64,000 nucleotides of DNA from Erwinia aphidicola (GTDB lineage: Bacteria; Pseudomonadota; Gammaproteobacteria; Enterobacterales; Enterobacteriaceae), in NCBI RefSeq assembly GCF_024169515.1, contig NZ_JAMKCQ010000001.1, forward strand, positions 248,001-312,000. Reading direction: 5' to 3'. The notes under the pieces were generated by a model. That model was not told the origin of the DNA. It was given only the letters and a program-made list of their open reading frames with translations, and did not search any database. Below are positions 9,993 to 18,226 of this stretch, piece by piece. Each line of letters begins with the position of its first letter. Positions within the stretch are counted from its first letter, which is position 1. The position numbers and the translations under genes were made by a program.

Positions 9993-10597
9993 TGGATGCC
10001 CAACAGAGCTGGCAGCAGGCCTGCGCGGGCTGGCAAAGTTATCGGCAAGCGCTGAGCGCGCTGGAGCAGCAGCTCGACCGTCAGCAGTGGCAGGCGGTGC
10101 TTGATGCCCTTGCCCACTGTCGCGGAAAAATCGCCGTCACCGGCATCGGCACTTCCGGCATCGCGGCGCGTAAAATCGCCCATATGCTGGCCTGCGTTGA
10201 GCACCCTGCCATCTGGCTGAGCGCCGCCGATGCTGCGCACGGTGACATCGGTTTTCTGCGCGCCGATGACGTGCTGATTATGCTGTCGCGCGGCGGCAAT
10301 TCCGATGAGCTGACGCGCCTGCTGCCGACGCTTAAAGCCAAAGGCACCCTGCTGATTAGCGTGACCGAAAACGCTGATTCGGCGATTGCCCACGCGGCAG
10401 ATTTGCTGCTGCTCATGCCGAAAACGCAGGAGATCGACCCGCTAAACATGCTGGCGACCACCTCCATCATCAGCGTACTGGCGGTGTTCGATGCGATGAT
10501 TGCCGTGCTGATGGAATACAGCGGCTATGACAGGCAAACACTGCTGGCGGTGCACCCGGGCGGCAATGTCGGGAAGATCCTGCGCGAAGAGCAATAG
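9992..10597 (+). CDS. SIS-domain protein resembling D-arabinose-5-phosphate isomerase without CBS domains
   Basis: 201 residues, one SIS (sugar isomerase) domain. AVTGIGTSGIAARKIAHMLA and AADAAHGDIGFLRADDV correspond to the KdsD/GutQ/KpsF active-site region, including the HGD histidine. The protein ends at HPGGNVGKIL, exactly where the tandem CBS domains begin in KdsD, so it is a CBS-less form. KdsD-type enzymes interconvert D-ribulose 5-phosphate and D-arabinose 5-phosphate. Placed after a ketopentose kinase, it could channel a phosphorylated pentose into the pentose phosphate pathway. A hexulose-phosphate isomerase role is the main alternative. Confidence 0.75.
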   Translation: MDAQQSWQQACAGWQSYRQALSALEQQLDRQQWQAVLDALAHCRGKIAVTGIGTSGIAARKIAHMLACVEHPAIWLSAADAAHGDIGFLRADDVLIMLSRGGNSDELTRLLPTLKAKGTLLISVTENADSAIAHAADLLLLMPKTQEIDPLNMLATTSIISVLAVFDAMIAVLMEYSGYDRQTLLAVHPGGNVGKILREEQ

Positions 10598-10634
10598 AAA
10601 GGGTGCTTAAGGACAGTGCATCGCCACACCGAAA

Positions 10635-10654
10635 AGGCGGGATTGCTCCCGCCT
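10635..10654 (-). terminator. Terminator hairpin of hok copy 1
   Basis: AGGCGGGA and TCCCGCCT pair around a TTGC loop and, read on the minus strand, are followed by TTTTC. This lies just past the toxin stop codon and fits the stable 3' end of a hok mRNA. Confidence 0.65.
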
Positions 10655-10664
10655 CCGGCTGCTC

Positions 10665-10820
10665 TTACTTCTGCGGGTTGCAGGCCATAAACGCAGCCAC
10701 CTCTGCGATACCGGTGCGGATCCGCACCTCACACAGGTCCTTCCTCGTCACCAGAACGGCGGCCAGCGCCGTCATACAGAGGATGATAAGGGCGATAAAG
10801 ATCGCCTTGTGCTGTTTCAT
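10665..10820 (-). CDS. hok: Type I toxin, Hok/Gef family (copy 1)
   Basis: 51 residues beginning MKQHKAIFIALIILCMTALA and ending …VAAFMACNPQK. It has one N-terminal membrane helix, then VTRKDLCEVRIRTG, the strongly conserved Hok/Gef/RelF segment with its periplasmic cysteine. Such toxins insert in the inner membrane and collapse the membrane potential when the antisense RNA is lost. AAGGAGAG precedes the ATG. The upstream leader matches hok mRNAs, including the GCTTGAGGCTTTCTGCC region, the overlapping mok frame and an antisense RNA. It closely resembles chromosomal hokC/hokD of E. coli. An almost identical copy lies upstream on the same strand. Confidence 0.92.
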   Translation of the reverse strand: MKQHKAIFIALIILCMTALAAVLVTRKDLCEVRIRTGIAEVAAFMACNPQK

Positions 10821-10875
10821 GGTTGCTCTCCTTGTCTTTCGACGGGTAAGAGGCTAACCTGATGTTGCTAGGCAT
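10729..10875 (-). CDS. mok: Mok regulatory reading frame overlapping hok copy 1
   Basis: A 48-codon frame (MPSNIRLASYPSKDKESNHE…) begins 55 bases before hok, runs through its start and ends inside it. In the R1 and E. coli systems hok is translated only when mok is translated, and Sok RNA blocks mok. Recognised by position and overlap, not by function of the peptide. Confidence 0.65.
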   Translation of the reverse strand: MPSNIRLASYPSKDKESNHETAQGDLYRPYHPLYDGAGRRSGDEEGPV

Positions 10876-10920
10876 CGGATAGGCCTCGGGTTGATTGAAA
10901 AATCACTCGGGGCTTTTCTC
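10869..10920 (+). ncRNA. sok: Sok-type antisense RNA (copy 1)
   Basis: The strand opposite the mok start region carries GCCTCGGGTTGATT-GAAA-AATCACTCGGGGC followed by TTTTC, the terminator stem expected of a Sok RNA. The 5' part covers the mok initiation site, as in R1 Sok. The 5' end is estimated; the promoter would lie in the GAGGCTAACCTGATG stretch just before. Confidence 0.65.
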
Positions 10921-11111
10921 TTTCTGCCGTCTGCAAACAGCATGCTTAAGGCAGAAAGCCTCAAGCACCCGCGGGAATAATACAAACCTCACATTTAATA
11001 TCTGCGGCAAACGTGCGCAGGCCGCCGGATATTCTCATTATTGAGAGCATCAGCAGCTGCGGACGGGAATGGAGAAAGGGTGCTTAAAGACAGTGCATCG
11101 CCACACCGAAA

Positions 11112-11131
11112 AGGCGGGATTGCTCCCGCCT
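11112..11131 (-). terminator. Terminator hairpin of hok copy 2
   Basis: The same AGGCGGGA-TTGC-TCCCGCCT hairpin as in copy 1, followed on the minus strand by TTTTC, just after the toxin stop codon. Confidence 0.65.
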
Positions 11132-11141
11132 CCGGCTGCTC

Positions 11142-11297
11142 TTACTTCTGCGGGTCGCAGGCCATAAACGCAGCCACCTCCGTAGTATTAGTGCGGATCC
11201 GGAACTCACAGAGATCCTTCCTCGACACCAGAACGGCGGCCAGCGCCGTCATACAGACAATGATAAGGGCGATAAAGATCGCCTTGTGCTGTTTCAT
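11142..11297 (-). CDS. hok: Type I toxin, Hok/Gef family (copy 2)
   Basis: 51 residues, about 85% identical to the neighbouring copy. It has the same MKQHKAIFIALII membrane segment, SRKDLCEFRIRT in the conserved block and the end VAAFMACDPQK. The frame is intact, with AAGGAGAG before the ATG and a full leader, so it looks functional. Both copies are read towards the sugar operon. Divergence in leader and mok suggests the two antisense RNAs could still cross-react, since the Sok regions are almost identical. Confidence 0.92.
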   Translation of the reverse strand: MKQHKAIFIALIIVCMTALAAVLVSRKDLCEFRIRTNTTEVAAFMACDPQK

Positions 11298-11352
11298 GGT
11301 TGCTCTCCTTGTCTTGCGACGGGTAAGAGGCTAACCTGATGTTGCTAAGCAT
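11206..11352 (-). CDS. mok: Mok regulatory reading frame overlapping hok copy 2
   Basis: A 48-codon frame (MLSNIRLASYPSQDKESNHE…) in the same relation to hok as in copy 1, starting 55 bases upstream and ending within the toxin gene. The second codon differs from copy 1 (CTT for CCT), inside the region targeted by the antisense RNA. Confidence 0.65.
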   Translation of the reverse strand: MLSNIRLASYPSQDKESNHETAQGDLYRPYHCLYDGAGRRSGVEEGSL

Positions 11353-11397
11353 AGGATAGGCCTCGGGTTGATTGAAAAATCACTCGGGGCTTTTCTC
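11346..11397 (+). ncRNA. sok: Sok-type antisense RNA (copy 2)
   Basis: The same stem-loop and TTTTC end as copy 1 (GCCTCGGGTTGATT…AATCACTCGGGGC), opposite the second mok start. Ends are estimated by comparison with R1 Sok. Confidence 0.65.
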
Positions 11398-11550
11398 TTT
11401 CTGCCGTCTGCAAACAGCATGCTTAAGGCAGAAAGCCTCAAGCACCCGCAGGCATAGTACGTCTCTCACGCTTTATATCTGCTGAATAAGTGCGCAAAAA
11501 AGGAAAGCGCGGTTGCTCTGTGCTAGCCTGCTGATATTCAACGATGACGG

Positions 11551-11925
11551 ATGCTGGCAATGGACGGACAACAGATACAGAAAATCGCGATGCGCATCGC
11601 ACAGGCGTTACCCGCTGCTGAGCTGTGCTACCCGTTCGGGCCGGAGTATGAAGTGTTCAAGGTCCGCGGCAAGATGTTTGCTCTGATGGCACAGGTGCGC
11701 GGCGAGAGGGTTGTAAACCTGAAATGCCGCCCGCAAGATGGCGAACTGCATCGCGTGATTTATGACAGCATCCACGCCGGCTACCATATGAATAAGCGCC
11801 ACTGGATTTCGATTTATGCCGGAGAGCAGATAAGCGAAGGATTGATCAAACAGCTGGTGGAAGAGTCATACGACCTGGTGGTTGCCGGGCTGCCGAAGCG
11901 CTTACGGCCAATGGAAAAACGCTGA
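11551..11925 (+). CDS. MmcQ/YjbR-family protein
   Basis: 124 residues (121 from the second ATG, nine bases later). It begins with a helix, then shows the YjbR-type core: YPFGPEYEVFKVRGKMFALM, VNLKCRPQD and a late HMNKRHWISI. The fold is CyaY-like, and the family is often called DNA-binding, but its function is unsettled. Small and soluble, without signal peptide. It stands alone between the toxin repeats and a shared terminator with fabB. No strong ribosome binding site marks either start. Confidence 0.85.
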   Translation: MLAMDGQQIQKIAMRIAQALPAAELCYPFGPEYEVFKVRGKMFALMAQVRGERVVNLKCRPQDGELHRVIYDSIHAGYHMNKRHWISIYAGEQISEGLIKQLVEESYDLVVAGLPKRLRPMEKR

Positions 11926-11940
11926 TTTACCTGAGAGGTA

Positions 11941-11975
11941 AAAAAAAGGGGAGACTTTACAGTCTCCCCTTTTTA
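11941..11975. terminator. Bidirectional terminator between yjbR-like gene and fabB
   Basis: AAAAGGGGAGACT and AGTCTCCCCTTTT pair around a TTAC loop, with an A-run on one side and a T-run on the other. It can end both convergent transcripts. Confidence 0.9.
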
Positions 11976-11985
11976 TTTCGGCAGA

Positions 11986-13209
11986 TTACGCCAGTTTGCG
12001 CATCACCAGGGTGGCGTTGGTGCCACCGAAACCGAAGCTGTTTGACATCACGGTGGTCAGCTTACGCTCGGTAGGCTTCATCACGATGTCCAGGCCTTCG
12101 GCCGCCGGGTCCAGCTCATCAATGTTGATGCTTGGTGCAACGAAACCGTGCTCCAGCATCAGCAGTGAATAGATAGCTTCCTGCACGCCAGCGGCACCCA
12201 GAGAGTGGCCGGTCATGGCTTTAGTGGCTGACATGGCCGGGGTTTTGTCCGGGAACACGGCGCGAATTGCGCCAAGCTCTTTCACGTCGCCAACCGGGGT
12301 AGAGGTACCGTGGGTGTTCAGGTAGTCGATTGGGGTATCCACGCCTTCCATCGCCATACGCATGCAGCGCATTGCGCCTTCACCTGATGGAGCCACCATA
12401 TCAGCCCCGTCAGAGGTTGCGCCGTAGCCGACGATTTCAGCGTAGATGTGCGCGCCGCGTGCCAGAGCATGTTCCAGCTCTTCCACCACCACCATACCGC
12501 CGCCGCCAGCAATGACGAAGCCGTCACGCTGCTGATCGTAGGTACGGGACGCTTTTTCTGGCGTGTCGTTGTACCTGGTGGACAGGGCGCCCATCGCATC
12601 AAACTCACAGGACATTTCCCAGCACAGCTCTTCGCCGCCGCCAGCAAACACGATGTCCTGCTTGCCCAGCTGGATCTGCTCTACCGCGTTACCGATGCAG
12701 TGTGCAGAGGTGGCGCAGGCGGAGCTGATAGAGTAGTTAACACCGTGGATTTTGAACGGGGTGGCCAGGCAGGCAGACACGCCGGATGCCATCGCTTTGG
12801 TCACCATGTAAGGGCCAACGCCGCGCAGGCCTTTAGCGCGCATACCGTCAACGCTGGCAGCCTGATAGAACGGAGAACCGCCGCCGGAACCGGCAACCAG
12901 GCCCACGCGTGGGTTATTCTGGTACTGCTCGTCAGTCAGGCCGGCATCTTTCACCGCGTCCTGCATGGAGAGGAAAGCATAAATTGACGCATCGCTCATA
13001 AAACGCAGCATTTTGCGGTCAATACGCGCCGCAATGTCTTCTTTAGACAACTTAACATTGCCCCAGACGTGACTACGCATGCCGGAATCTTTCAGCTCCT
13101 GCGAGAAGGTAATACCAGAGCGTCCTTCACGCAATGATGCCAGAACTTCCTCTTGGTTATTACCAATACTGGAAACGATCCCTAAGCCAGTAATCACAGC
13201 ACGTTTCAT
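11986..13209 (-). CDS. fabB: 3-oxoacyl-[ACP] synthase I (KAS I)
   Basis: 407 residues, one more than E. coli FabB. This condensing enzyme elongates acyl-ACP with malonyl-ACP and is essential for unsaturated fatty acid synthesis. The thiolase-fold triad is visible: cysteine in [12 protein letters not shown] (about residue 165), histidine in [11 protein letters not shown] and histidine in [10 protein letters not shown], plus the late FGFGGTNA. The start [19 protein letters not shown] equals the E. coli protein. The upstream region carries FabR-like and FadR-like sites, as expected for fabB. It keeps its E. coli position beside mnmC. Confidence 0.98.
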   Translation of the reverse strand: MKRAVITGLGIVSSIGNNQEEVLASLREGRSGITFSQELKDSGMRSHVWGNVKLSKEDIAARIDRKMLRFMSDASIYAFLSMQDAVKDAGLTDEQYQNNPRVGLVAGSGGGSPFYQAASVDGMRAKGLRGVGPYMVTKAMASGVSACLATPFKIHGVNYSISSACATSAHCIGNAVEQIQLGKQDIVFAGGGEELCWEMSCEFDAMGALSTRYNDTPEKASRTYDQQRDGFVIAGGGGMVVVEELEHALARGAHIYAEIVGYGATSDGADMVAPSGEGAMRCMRMAMEGVDTPIDYLNTHGTSTPVGDVKELGAIRAVFPDKTPAMSATKAMTGHSLGAAGVQEAIYSLLMLEHGFVAPSINIDELDPAAEGLDIVMKPTERKLTTVMSNSFGFGGTNATLVMRKLA

Positions 13210-13252
13210 TCAATACCTCTTCCACTTCTAATTAGGATTCGACTGGCACTCT

Positions 13253-13270
13253 AGCTTACAGTTGTACGCC
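13253..13270. promoter_or_regulatory. Candidate FabR site upstream of fabB
   Basis: AGCTTACAGTTGTACGCC is a near-palindrome (TACA/TGTA core flanked by AGC and GC) matching the form of FabR sites known at fabA and fabB, where FabR represses when unsaturated acyl chains abound. It lies about 45 bases before the fabB start. Confidence 0.55.
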
Positions 13271-13271
13271 G

Positions 13272-13288
13272 AACAAGTCCGATCAGCA
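13272..13288. promoter_or_regulatory. Candidate FadR activator site upstream of fabB
   Basis: On the minus strand TGCTGATCGGACTTGTT follows the FadR pattern CTGGTCnGACCnG with two to three deviations. It lies just upstream of the FabR-like site, the arrangement reported for E. coli fabB, where FadR activates. Confidence 0.5.
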
Positions 13289-13364
13289 GATTCCTTGTGT
13301 AAATTTGCGTAGGGTCAACCACATCGTTAAAATCGCGCCACTGCCTGAGCAATGAGCCTTTGCC

Positions 13365-15365
13365 GTGAAAACCGCACCAATAGAGTACGCTGAGCTAAGC
13401 TGGAACGATCAGGGTACACCTGTATCCCGAGTATTTGATGATGTTTACTTCTCTAACCAGAATGGTCTTAAAGAGACGCGTTATGTATTTCTCGGCAACA
13501 ATGGTCTGCCTGAGCGTTTTGCTCATCATTCGCGTGATTTATTCATCACCGCGGAAACCGGCTTTGGCACCGGTCTGAATTTTCTCACCCTATGGCAGGC
13601 TTTTGACGCCTTTCGGCAAGCACAGCCAGACGCTACGCTACAGCGTTTGCACTTTATAAGCTGTGAGAAGTTTCCGTTAAGCGCCAGCGACCTGGCGGCA
13701 GCCCATGCCAGCTGGCCGGAGCTGGAAAATTATGCACGCCAGCTGCAGGCACAGTGGCCCGAAGCGCTGCCGGGCTGTCAGCGCCTGCTGCTGGACGGCG
13801 GCCGCATCACGCTTGACCTGTGGTTTGGCGATATTAACCAGCTTATTCACACTTTTGATGACACCCTGAATCAGCAAGTTGATGCCTGGTTCCTCGACGG
13901 CTTCGCCCCGGCGAAAAACCCCGATATGTGGACTCAGGAGCTGTTCGACTGCATGGCTAGGCTGGCGCGCCCTGGCTGCACGCTGGCGACCTTTACCGCC
14001 GCCGGATTTGTGCGCCGTGGGCTGAATCAGGCCGGGTTCGCGGTGCGCAAATGCAAAGGCTTTGGTGAAAAACGCGACATGCTGGCAGGCTATCTGCCCG
14101 CAGCGGTGGTCACCACCGCGCAGGCTCCGTGGTATGCCCGCCCTGCCGCCGATGGCGATGATATTGCGATCGCCGGAGGCGGTATTGCCAGTGCGCTGCT
14201 GGCGCTGGCGCTGCTGCGGCGCGGCAAACGGGTGACGCTCTACTGCGCCGATGCCCTGCCGGCACAGGGTGCTTCAGGCAATCGTCAGGGCGCACTCTAC
14301 CCGCTGCTCAACGACCACGACCCGGCGCTGGCGCAGCTGTTCCCTGCCGCCTTTACCTTTGCACGGCGCCTGTATGACCAGCTGGACCTCGCTTTCGAAC
14401 ACGACTGGTGCGGCGTGACGCAGCTGGCGTGGGATGAGAAAAGCGCGCAGAAGATTGAAAAAATGCTGCAGATGGGCCTGCCGCACAGCATCGCGCACGC
14501 GGTGGATCGGGTGGAAGCGGAAGCGCTCTGCGGTGTGCCGACCGGCTGTGGTGGCATCACCTATCCCCTCGGTGGCTGGCTCTCCCCCGCTGAACTGACC
14601 GCCGCGCTGTGGCAGCTGGCGCAGCAGCAGGGGGCGCAGCTCAACTGGCAGCACGAAATCACGCAGCTGAATGAAGCTGAACAGGGCTGGCAGCTGCACT
14701 TTGCCGCCCAGCCTGCACGCCATCACCGTAACCTGGTGCTCGCGACCGGTCACCGGCTGGCGCAGTTCACGCAGAGCGAAAAACTGCCGGTGAATGCCGT
14801 CGGTGGCCAGGTCAGCCACGTGCCGACCACGCCTGCCCTGACCTCTTTGCAGCAGGTGCTGTGCTACGACGGTTATCTCACCCCCGTCAGCCCGCACTAC
14901 CAGCAGCACTGTATTGGCGCCAGCTATCATCGTGGCGCCACTGACGCCGAATACCGCGCAGAGGACCAGCAGGAAAACCGCGAGCGCCTGCTGCGCTGCC
15001 TGCCCGGGGAACAATGGCCTGAAGAGATTGATATCAGTGGCGCAGAGGCCCGCTGCGGGGTGCGTGCCGCCACGCGCGATCATCTGCCGATGATTGGCGC
15101 ACTGCCGGACTACAGCGCCACCCTGGCGCAGTATGTCACGCTTGCTCAGCAGCCGCAGCAGGCAGGCACTGCACCGGCCCATCAGGGGCTGTTTATTCTG
15201 GGAGGGCTGGGCTCTCGCGGGTTATGCAGCGGACCGCTGGCGGCCGAAGTGCTGGCGGCTCAGCTGTGTGATGAACCTATCCCGCTCGATAATGCCACGC
15301 TGGCGGCCACCAGCCCCAATCGTTTCTGGGTACGGCGACTGCTGAAAGGGCGCCCCGTGGAATAG
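13365..15365 (+). CDS. mnmC: Bifunctional tRNA wobble-uridine modification protein MnmC
   Basis: 666 residues with a GTG start ([20 protein letters not shown] matches the E. coli N-terminus). The N-terminal part (about 1-240) is a SAM-dependent methyltransferase with [17 protein letters not shown] and [17 protein letters not shown]. The C-terminal part (about 265-666) is an FAD-dependent oxidoreductase opening with the dinucleotide fold [21 protein letters not shown]. It removes the carboxymethyl group from cmnm5s2U34 and methylates the resulting nm5s2U in tRNAs for Glu, Lys and Gln. It is divergent from fabB, as in E. coli. A molybdoenzyme operon follows where E. coli has yfcL. Confidence 0.97.
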   Translation: MKTAPIEYAELSWNDQGTPVSRVFDDVYFSNQNGLKETRYVFLGNNGLPERFAHHSRDLFITAETGFGTGLNFLTLWQAFDAFRQAQPDATLQRLHFISCEKFPLSASDLAAAHASWPELENYARQLQAQWPEALPGCQRLLLDGGRITLDLWFGDINQLIHTFDDTLNQQVDAWFLDGFAPAKNPDMWTQELFDCMARLARPGCTLATFTAAGFVRRGLNQAGFAVRKCKGFGEKRDMLAGYLPAAVVTTAQAPWYARPAADGDDIAIAGGGIASALLALALLRRGKRVTLYCADALPAQGASGNRQGALYPLLNDHDPALAQLFPAAFTFARRLYDQLDLAFEHDWCGVTQLAWDEKSAQKIEKMLQMGLPHSIAHAVDRVEAEALCGVPTGCGGITYPLGGWLSPAELTAALWQLAQQQGAQLNWQHEITQLNEAEQGWQLHFAAQPARHHRNLVLATGHRLAQFTQSEKLPVNAVGGQVSHVPTTPALTSLQQVLCYDGYLTPVSPHYQQHCIGASYHRGATDAEYRAEDQQENRERLLRCLPGEQWPEEIDISGAEARCGVRAATRDHLPMIGALPDYSATLAQYVTLAQQPQQAGTAPAHQGLFILGGLGSRGLCSGPLAAEVLAAQLCDEPIPLDNATLAATSPNRFWVRRLLKGRPVE

Positions 15366-15445
15366 GGTAAGAATTATCTTTGCGCTAAGGTGCTATCGCC
15401 AGCAAACCAGCTTAACTAAAGCACAAAAAATAGCATAAAATCCGT

Positions 15446-15474
15446 AATTGCCCTTGAGTTCTTCAGGGGCAATT
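15446..15474. promoter_or_regulatory. Inverted repeat in the leader of the molybdoenzyme operon
   Basis: AATTGCCC and GGGCAATT form perfect 8-bp arms, with a partly paired centre (TTGAG…TTCAG). The repeat ends about 26 bases before the first ATG. No T-run follows, so it is not a simple terminator. It could be an operator or an mRNA leader stem, and it could also contribute to ending mnmC. Confidence 0.4.
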
Positions 15475-15500
15475 CGCTCCCCCGCCGGGGTAATCAACGG

Positions 15501-15986
15501 ATGATTCAAGCTATGTATTTCACACTTAACGGCCAGCACGTCACTCTTGATGACGCGCACTCAGACACCCCGCTTCTCTATATTCTGCGCAACGACTTCC
15601 AGCTTAACGGCCCGAAATACGGCTGCGGCATCGGTGAATGCGGCGCCTGTACTATCACTATCGATGGCGTCGCTGCGCGCTCCTGCAGCGTACCTGCCCA
15701 CACCGTGGCCGGAAAACAGGTCACCACTCTGGAAGGGCTGGCCGATGGCGACAAGCTGCACCCGGTGCAGCAGAGCTTTATCGATGAACAGGCTGCGCAG
15801 TGCGGCTACTGCACTAATGGCATGATCATGACGCTGGTCGCGCTGTTCAGGCGCGAGCCCCAGGCCTGTGAACAACAAATAAAAAATGAGCTGGCGTTTA
15901 ACCTCTGCCGCTGCGGTACGCATCTGGAAATTTTGCGCGCCGCGCAGAAAGCCCGTGACATTATCAGCGGGGAGCAGAAGCCATGA
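15501..15986 (+). CDS. [2Fe-2S] subunit of an exported molybdenum hydroxylase
   Basis: 161 residues (157 from the second ATG, MYFTLNG). An N-terminal plant-type ferredoxin domain has GCGIGECGACTITIDG. A C-terminal all-helical domain has CGYCTNGMIMT and CRCGTHLEI, binding the second cluster. This is the small subunit of xanthine-oxidase-family enzymes of the isoquinoline oxidoreductase/nicotinate dehydrogenase/aldehyde dehydrogenase type, passing electrons from the molybdenum centre to the cytochrome. It has no signal peptide and probably rides through the Tat pathway with the large subunit. Its stop overlaps the next start (ATGA). Confidence 0.92.
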   Translation: MIQAMYFTLNGQHVTLDDAHSDTPLLYILRNDFQLNGPKYGCGIGECGACTITIDGVAARSCSVPAHTVAGKQVTTLEGLADGDKLHPVQQSFIDEQAAQCGYCTNGMIMTLVALFRREPQACEQQIKNELAFNLCRCGTHLEILRAAQKARDIISGEQKP

Positions 15987-18226
15987 ACCTGTTTAATCTC
16001 ACCCGCCGCCGCCTGTTAAAGGCCGGGGGCGTCATCAGCGTCAGCACGCTATTACCCCAGACAACATTCGCGCAGGCACAATCGTTAACGCTCCCTGAGC
16101 GCCCGCTTAATCGCATGGACAGCTTTATCGCGCTGGCTGCCGATGGCAAAGTCACCGCCTTTAACGGCCACGTCGATCTCGGCACCGGCGTGCGCACTGC
16201 CTTAGCCCAATACGTTGCCGATGCGCTCGACGTGCCCTTCCACTCTGTCACCATGATCCTTGGCGATACCGCACTGACGCCGGATCAGGGGCCCACCATC
16301 GCCAGCGCCACGCTGCAGGTTACGGCCGTGCCGCTGCGCCAGGCCGCCAGCCAGCTACGTCAACAGCTGATGCAGCTGGCAGCCAAAGTGTTAAACGTTG
16401 CGCCCGGCCAGCTGCGCAGCGAAGCCGGCTGGGTTTTCGACAGCAGCCATCCGCAACGCCGCCTGAGCTATGGCCAGCTTGCCAGCCGCGAAGACACTCA
16501 TCTGCCGCTGGACACTTCCATTACGCTACATACTGCCAAGCCTCGCTACGTGGGCAAATCGGTGCCGCGCGTGGATATCCCGGCCAAAGTGAGCGGCCAG
16601 CTCACCTGGATTCACGATCTGCGCGTGCCGGGCATGCTGCACGGCCGCGTTATCCGCCCGCCCTACGGCGGCGCCGACAGCAGCGCCCCACTCGGCAATA
16701 GCCTGCTGGCGGTGGATGAACATTCGATTGCTCATCTGCCGGGCATCGTCAAAGTGGTGGTTAACGGAGATTTTGTCGGCGTGGTGGCCCAGCGAGAGGA
16801 GCAGGCTATCGCCGCGATGTACGCGCTGAAAGTACGCTGGCAGCCCTGGGCCGGGCTGCCGGAGCTCGGGCTGGACCAGCTGCATCAGACGCTGAGTAAC
16901 TGTGCCAAAACAGCGCGCGTGCTGCGCGACGATCCAGGAACCGATCTTGCCCTGAAACAGCGCCATATTAGCGTGGATGCCGATTACGTCTGGCCCTATC
17001 AGCTGCACGCCTCCATTGGTCCCTCCTGCGCGGTAGCCGACATCACTGACGACCGCGCACGGGTGTGGTCCGGCACGCAGAACCCGCACGACCTGCGCAA
17101 AGATATTGCCCTGCTGCTGAGGCGCGATGCCGCGGCAGTTGAAATTAAGCGTATGGAAGCCTCTGGCTGTTATGGCCGCAACTGTGCCGATGACGTCGCC
17201 GCCGATGCTGCGCTGCTGTCGCAGGCAACGGGCGTGCCGGTGCGGGTGCAGCTGATGCGCGAGCAGGAAGCAGCATGGGAGCCGAAAGGCACCGGTCAGC
17301 TGATCCGCGTGCGCGGCGGGCTGGATCGCATGATGAATATCTCCAGCTACGAGCTGCGCACCTGCTATCCATCCAACAACGCTACCACGCTGCCGCTGCT
17401 GCTGACCGGTAAAGTCCCTAACCTGCCCGTGGTGCAGTCGATGGGGGACCGCACGGCCGTTCCGGCCTATCATTTCCCACACATGCGTATGATCTGTGAG
17501 GATGCCGCCCCGCTGGTGCGCGCCTCCTGGATGCGCGGCGTTTCGGCCCTGCCGAACGTTTTCGCGCATGAGAGCTGGATGGATGAAATCGCGTGGCGCA
17601 CCGGGCGCGACCCGATCGATCTGCGGCTGGGCTATCTCACTGATTCTCGTGCCGTGGCCCTGATTGATGCGGTCAAAAAAATGGCGCGCTGGCAGCCTGG
17701 CCCGCCGCATCGCCAGCAGCAGCAGGGTGACTGGCTGCACGGGCGTGGATTTGCCTGGGCACGATACATCCACAGTCAATTTCCCGGCTTCGGTGCCGCC
17801 TGGGCTGCCTGGGTGTGTGACCTGCGGGTGAACCGCCTGAGCGGTGAGATCAAACTCGAGAAGATTTTTGTCAGCCACGACTGTGGGCAGATGGTCAATC
17901 CGGCCGGGGTACGCCACCAGGTCCACGGCAATATTGTGCAGTGCGCCAGCAGAGTGCTGAAAGAGTTCGCCACTTTTGATGGCAGCGGCACCACCTCACT
18001 CGAATGGGGCAGCTACCCACTGCTGCGCTTCGATGAACTGCCGCAGGTGGAGATCAATCTGCTGGATTATCCCGACGAACCGGCAATGGGGGCCGGTGAG
18101 TCTGCCTCGGTACCGGGCGCGGCTGCGATTGCCAATGCGCTGTTTGACGCAACCGGCGTGCGCTTCCGTGCGCCACCGTTTACTCCGGATCGGGTATTAC
18201 GTGAACTACAGGGAAGTGAAGCATGA
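15983..18226 (+). CDS. Molybdopterin-binding catalytic subunit, isoquinoline 1-oxidoreductase/aldehyde dehydrogenase type, Tat-exported
   Basis: 747 residues with a twin-arginine signal (NLTRRRLLKAGGVISVSTLL) ending near TFAQA, so the folded enzyme should work in the periplasm. The body is the xanthine-oxidase-type molybdenum subunit: GHVDLGTGVRTALAQYVADA near the start, GCYGRNCADDVAADAALLSQ in the cofactor region and MGAGESASVPGAAAIANAL near the end, with the glutamate that serves as catalytic base. Substrates in this family are N-heteroaromatics or aldehydes and cannot be decided here. Overlaps of four bases at both ends tie it to its partner subunits. FAD is not used; electrons go to the cytochrome encoded next. 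Confidence 0.9.
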   Translation: MNLFNLTRRRLLKAGGVISVSTLLPQTTFAQAQSLTLPERPLNRMDSFIALAADGKVTAFNGHVDLGTGVRTALAQYVADALDVPFHSVTMILGDTALTPDQGPTIASATLQVTAVPLRQAASQLRQQLMQLAAKVLNVAPGQLRSEAGWVFDSSHPQRRLSYGQLASREDTHLPLDTSITLHTAKPRYVGKSVPRVDIPAKVSGQLTWIHDLRVPGMLHGRVIRPPYGGADSSAPLGNSLLAVDEHSIAHLPGIVKVVVNGDFVGVVAQREEQAIAAMYALKVRWQPWAGLPELGLDQLHQTLSNCAKTARVLRDDPGTDLALKQRHISVDADYVWPYQLHASIGPSCAVADITDDRARVWSGTQNPHDLRKDIALLLRRDAAAVEIKRMEASGCYGRNCADDVAADAALLSQATGVPVRVQLMREQEAAWEPKGTGQLIRVRGGLDRMMNISSYELRTCYPSNNATTLPLLLTGKVPNLPVVQSMGDRTAVPAYHFPHMRMICEDAAPLVRASWMRGVSALPNVFAHESWMDEIAWRTGRDPIDLRLGYLTDSRAVALIDAVKKMARWQPGPPHRQQQQGDWLHGRGFAWARYIHSQFPGFGAAWAAWVCDLRVNRLSGEIKLEKIFVSHDCGQMVNPAGVRHQVHGNIVQCASRVLKEFATFDGSGTTSLEWGSYPLLRFDELPQVEINLLDYPDEPAMGAGESASVPGAAAIANALFDATGVRFRAPPFTPDRVLRELQGSEA

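Larger units (their letters stand above)
10596..11020. repeat. Direct repeat, copy 1 (whole hok/sok unit)
   Basis: A unit of about 425 bases that recurs 477 bases downstream with scattered substitutions. It spans the complete hok/mok/sok locus with leader and 3' hairpin. Copy 1 begins at the stop codon of the SIS-domain gene. Similarity fades after the TATCTGC at 10999-11005; the far boundary is approximate. Confidence 0.85.
11073..11497. repeat. Direct repeat, copy 2 (whole hok/sok unit)
   Basis: The second unit of the tandem pair, same orientation, 477 bases after the first. The two differ by point substitutions, which affect toxin residues such as TG to NT at positions 36-37, so the duplication is not brand new. 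About 50 unrelated bases separate the units. Confidence 0.85.

Noticed and set aside
10603..11334. Plus-strand open frames of 84 and 97 codons over the toxin repeats
   Set aside because: They are shadows of the minus-strand hok genes. The minus-strand products match the Hok family, while the plus-strand frames match nothing and lack ribosome sites.
14274..15182. Minus-strand frame of 302 codons inside mnmC
   Set aside because: It lies opposite the conserved FAD domain of MnmC and has no recognisable motifs.
16526..17926. Long minus-strand frame (466 codons) opposite the molybdoenzyme large subunit
   Set aside because: The plus strand encodes a full, motif-rich protein with overlapping operon neighbours. 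The opposite frame is a by-product of GC-rich codon bias.
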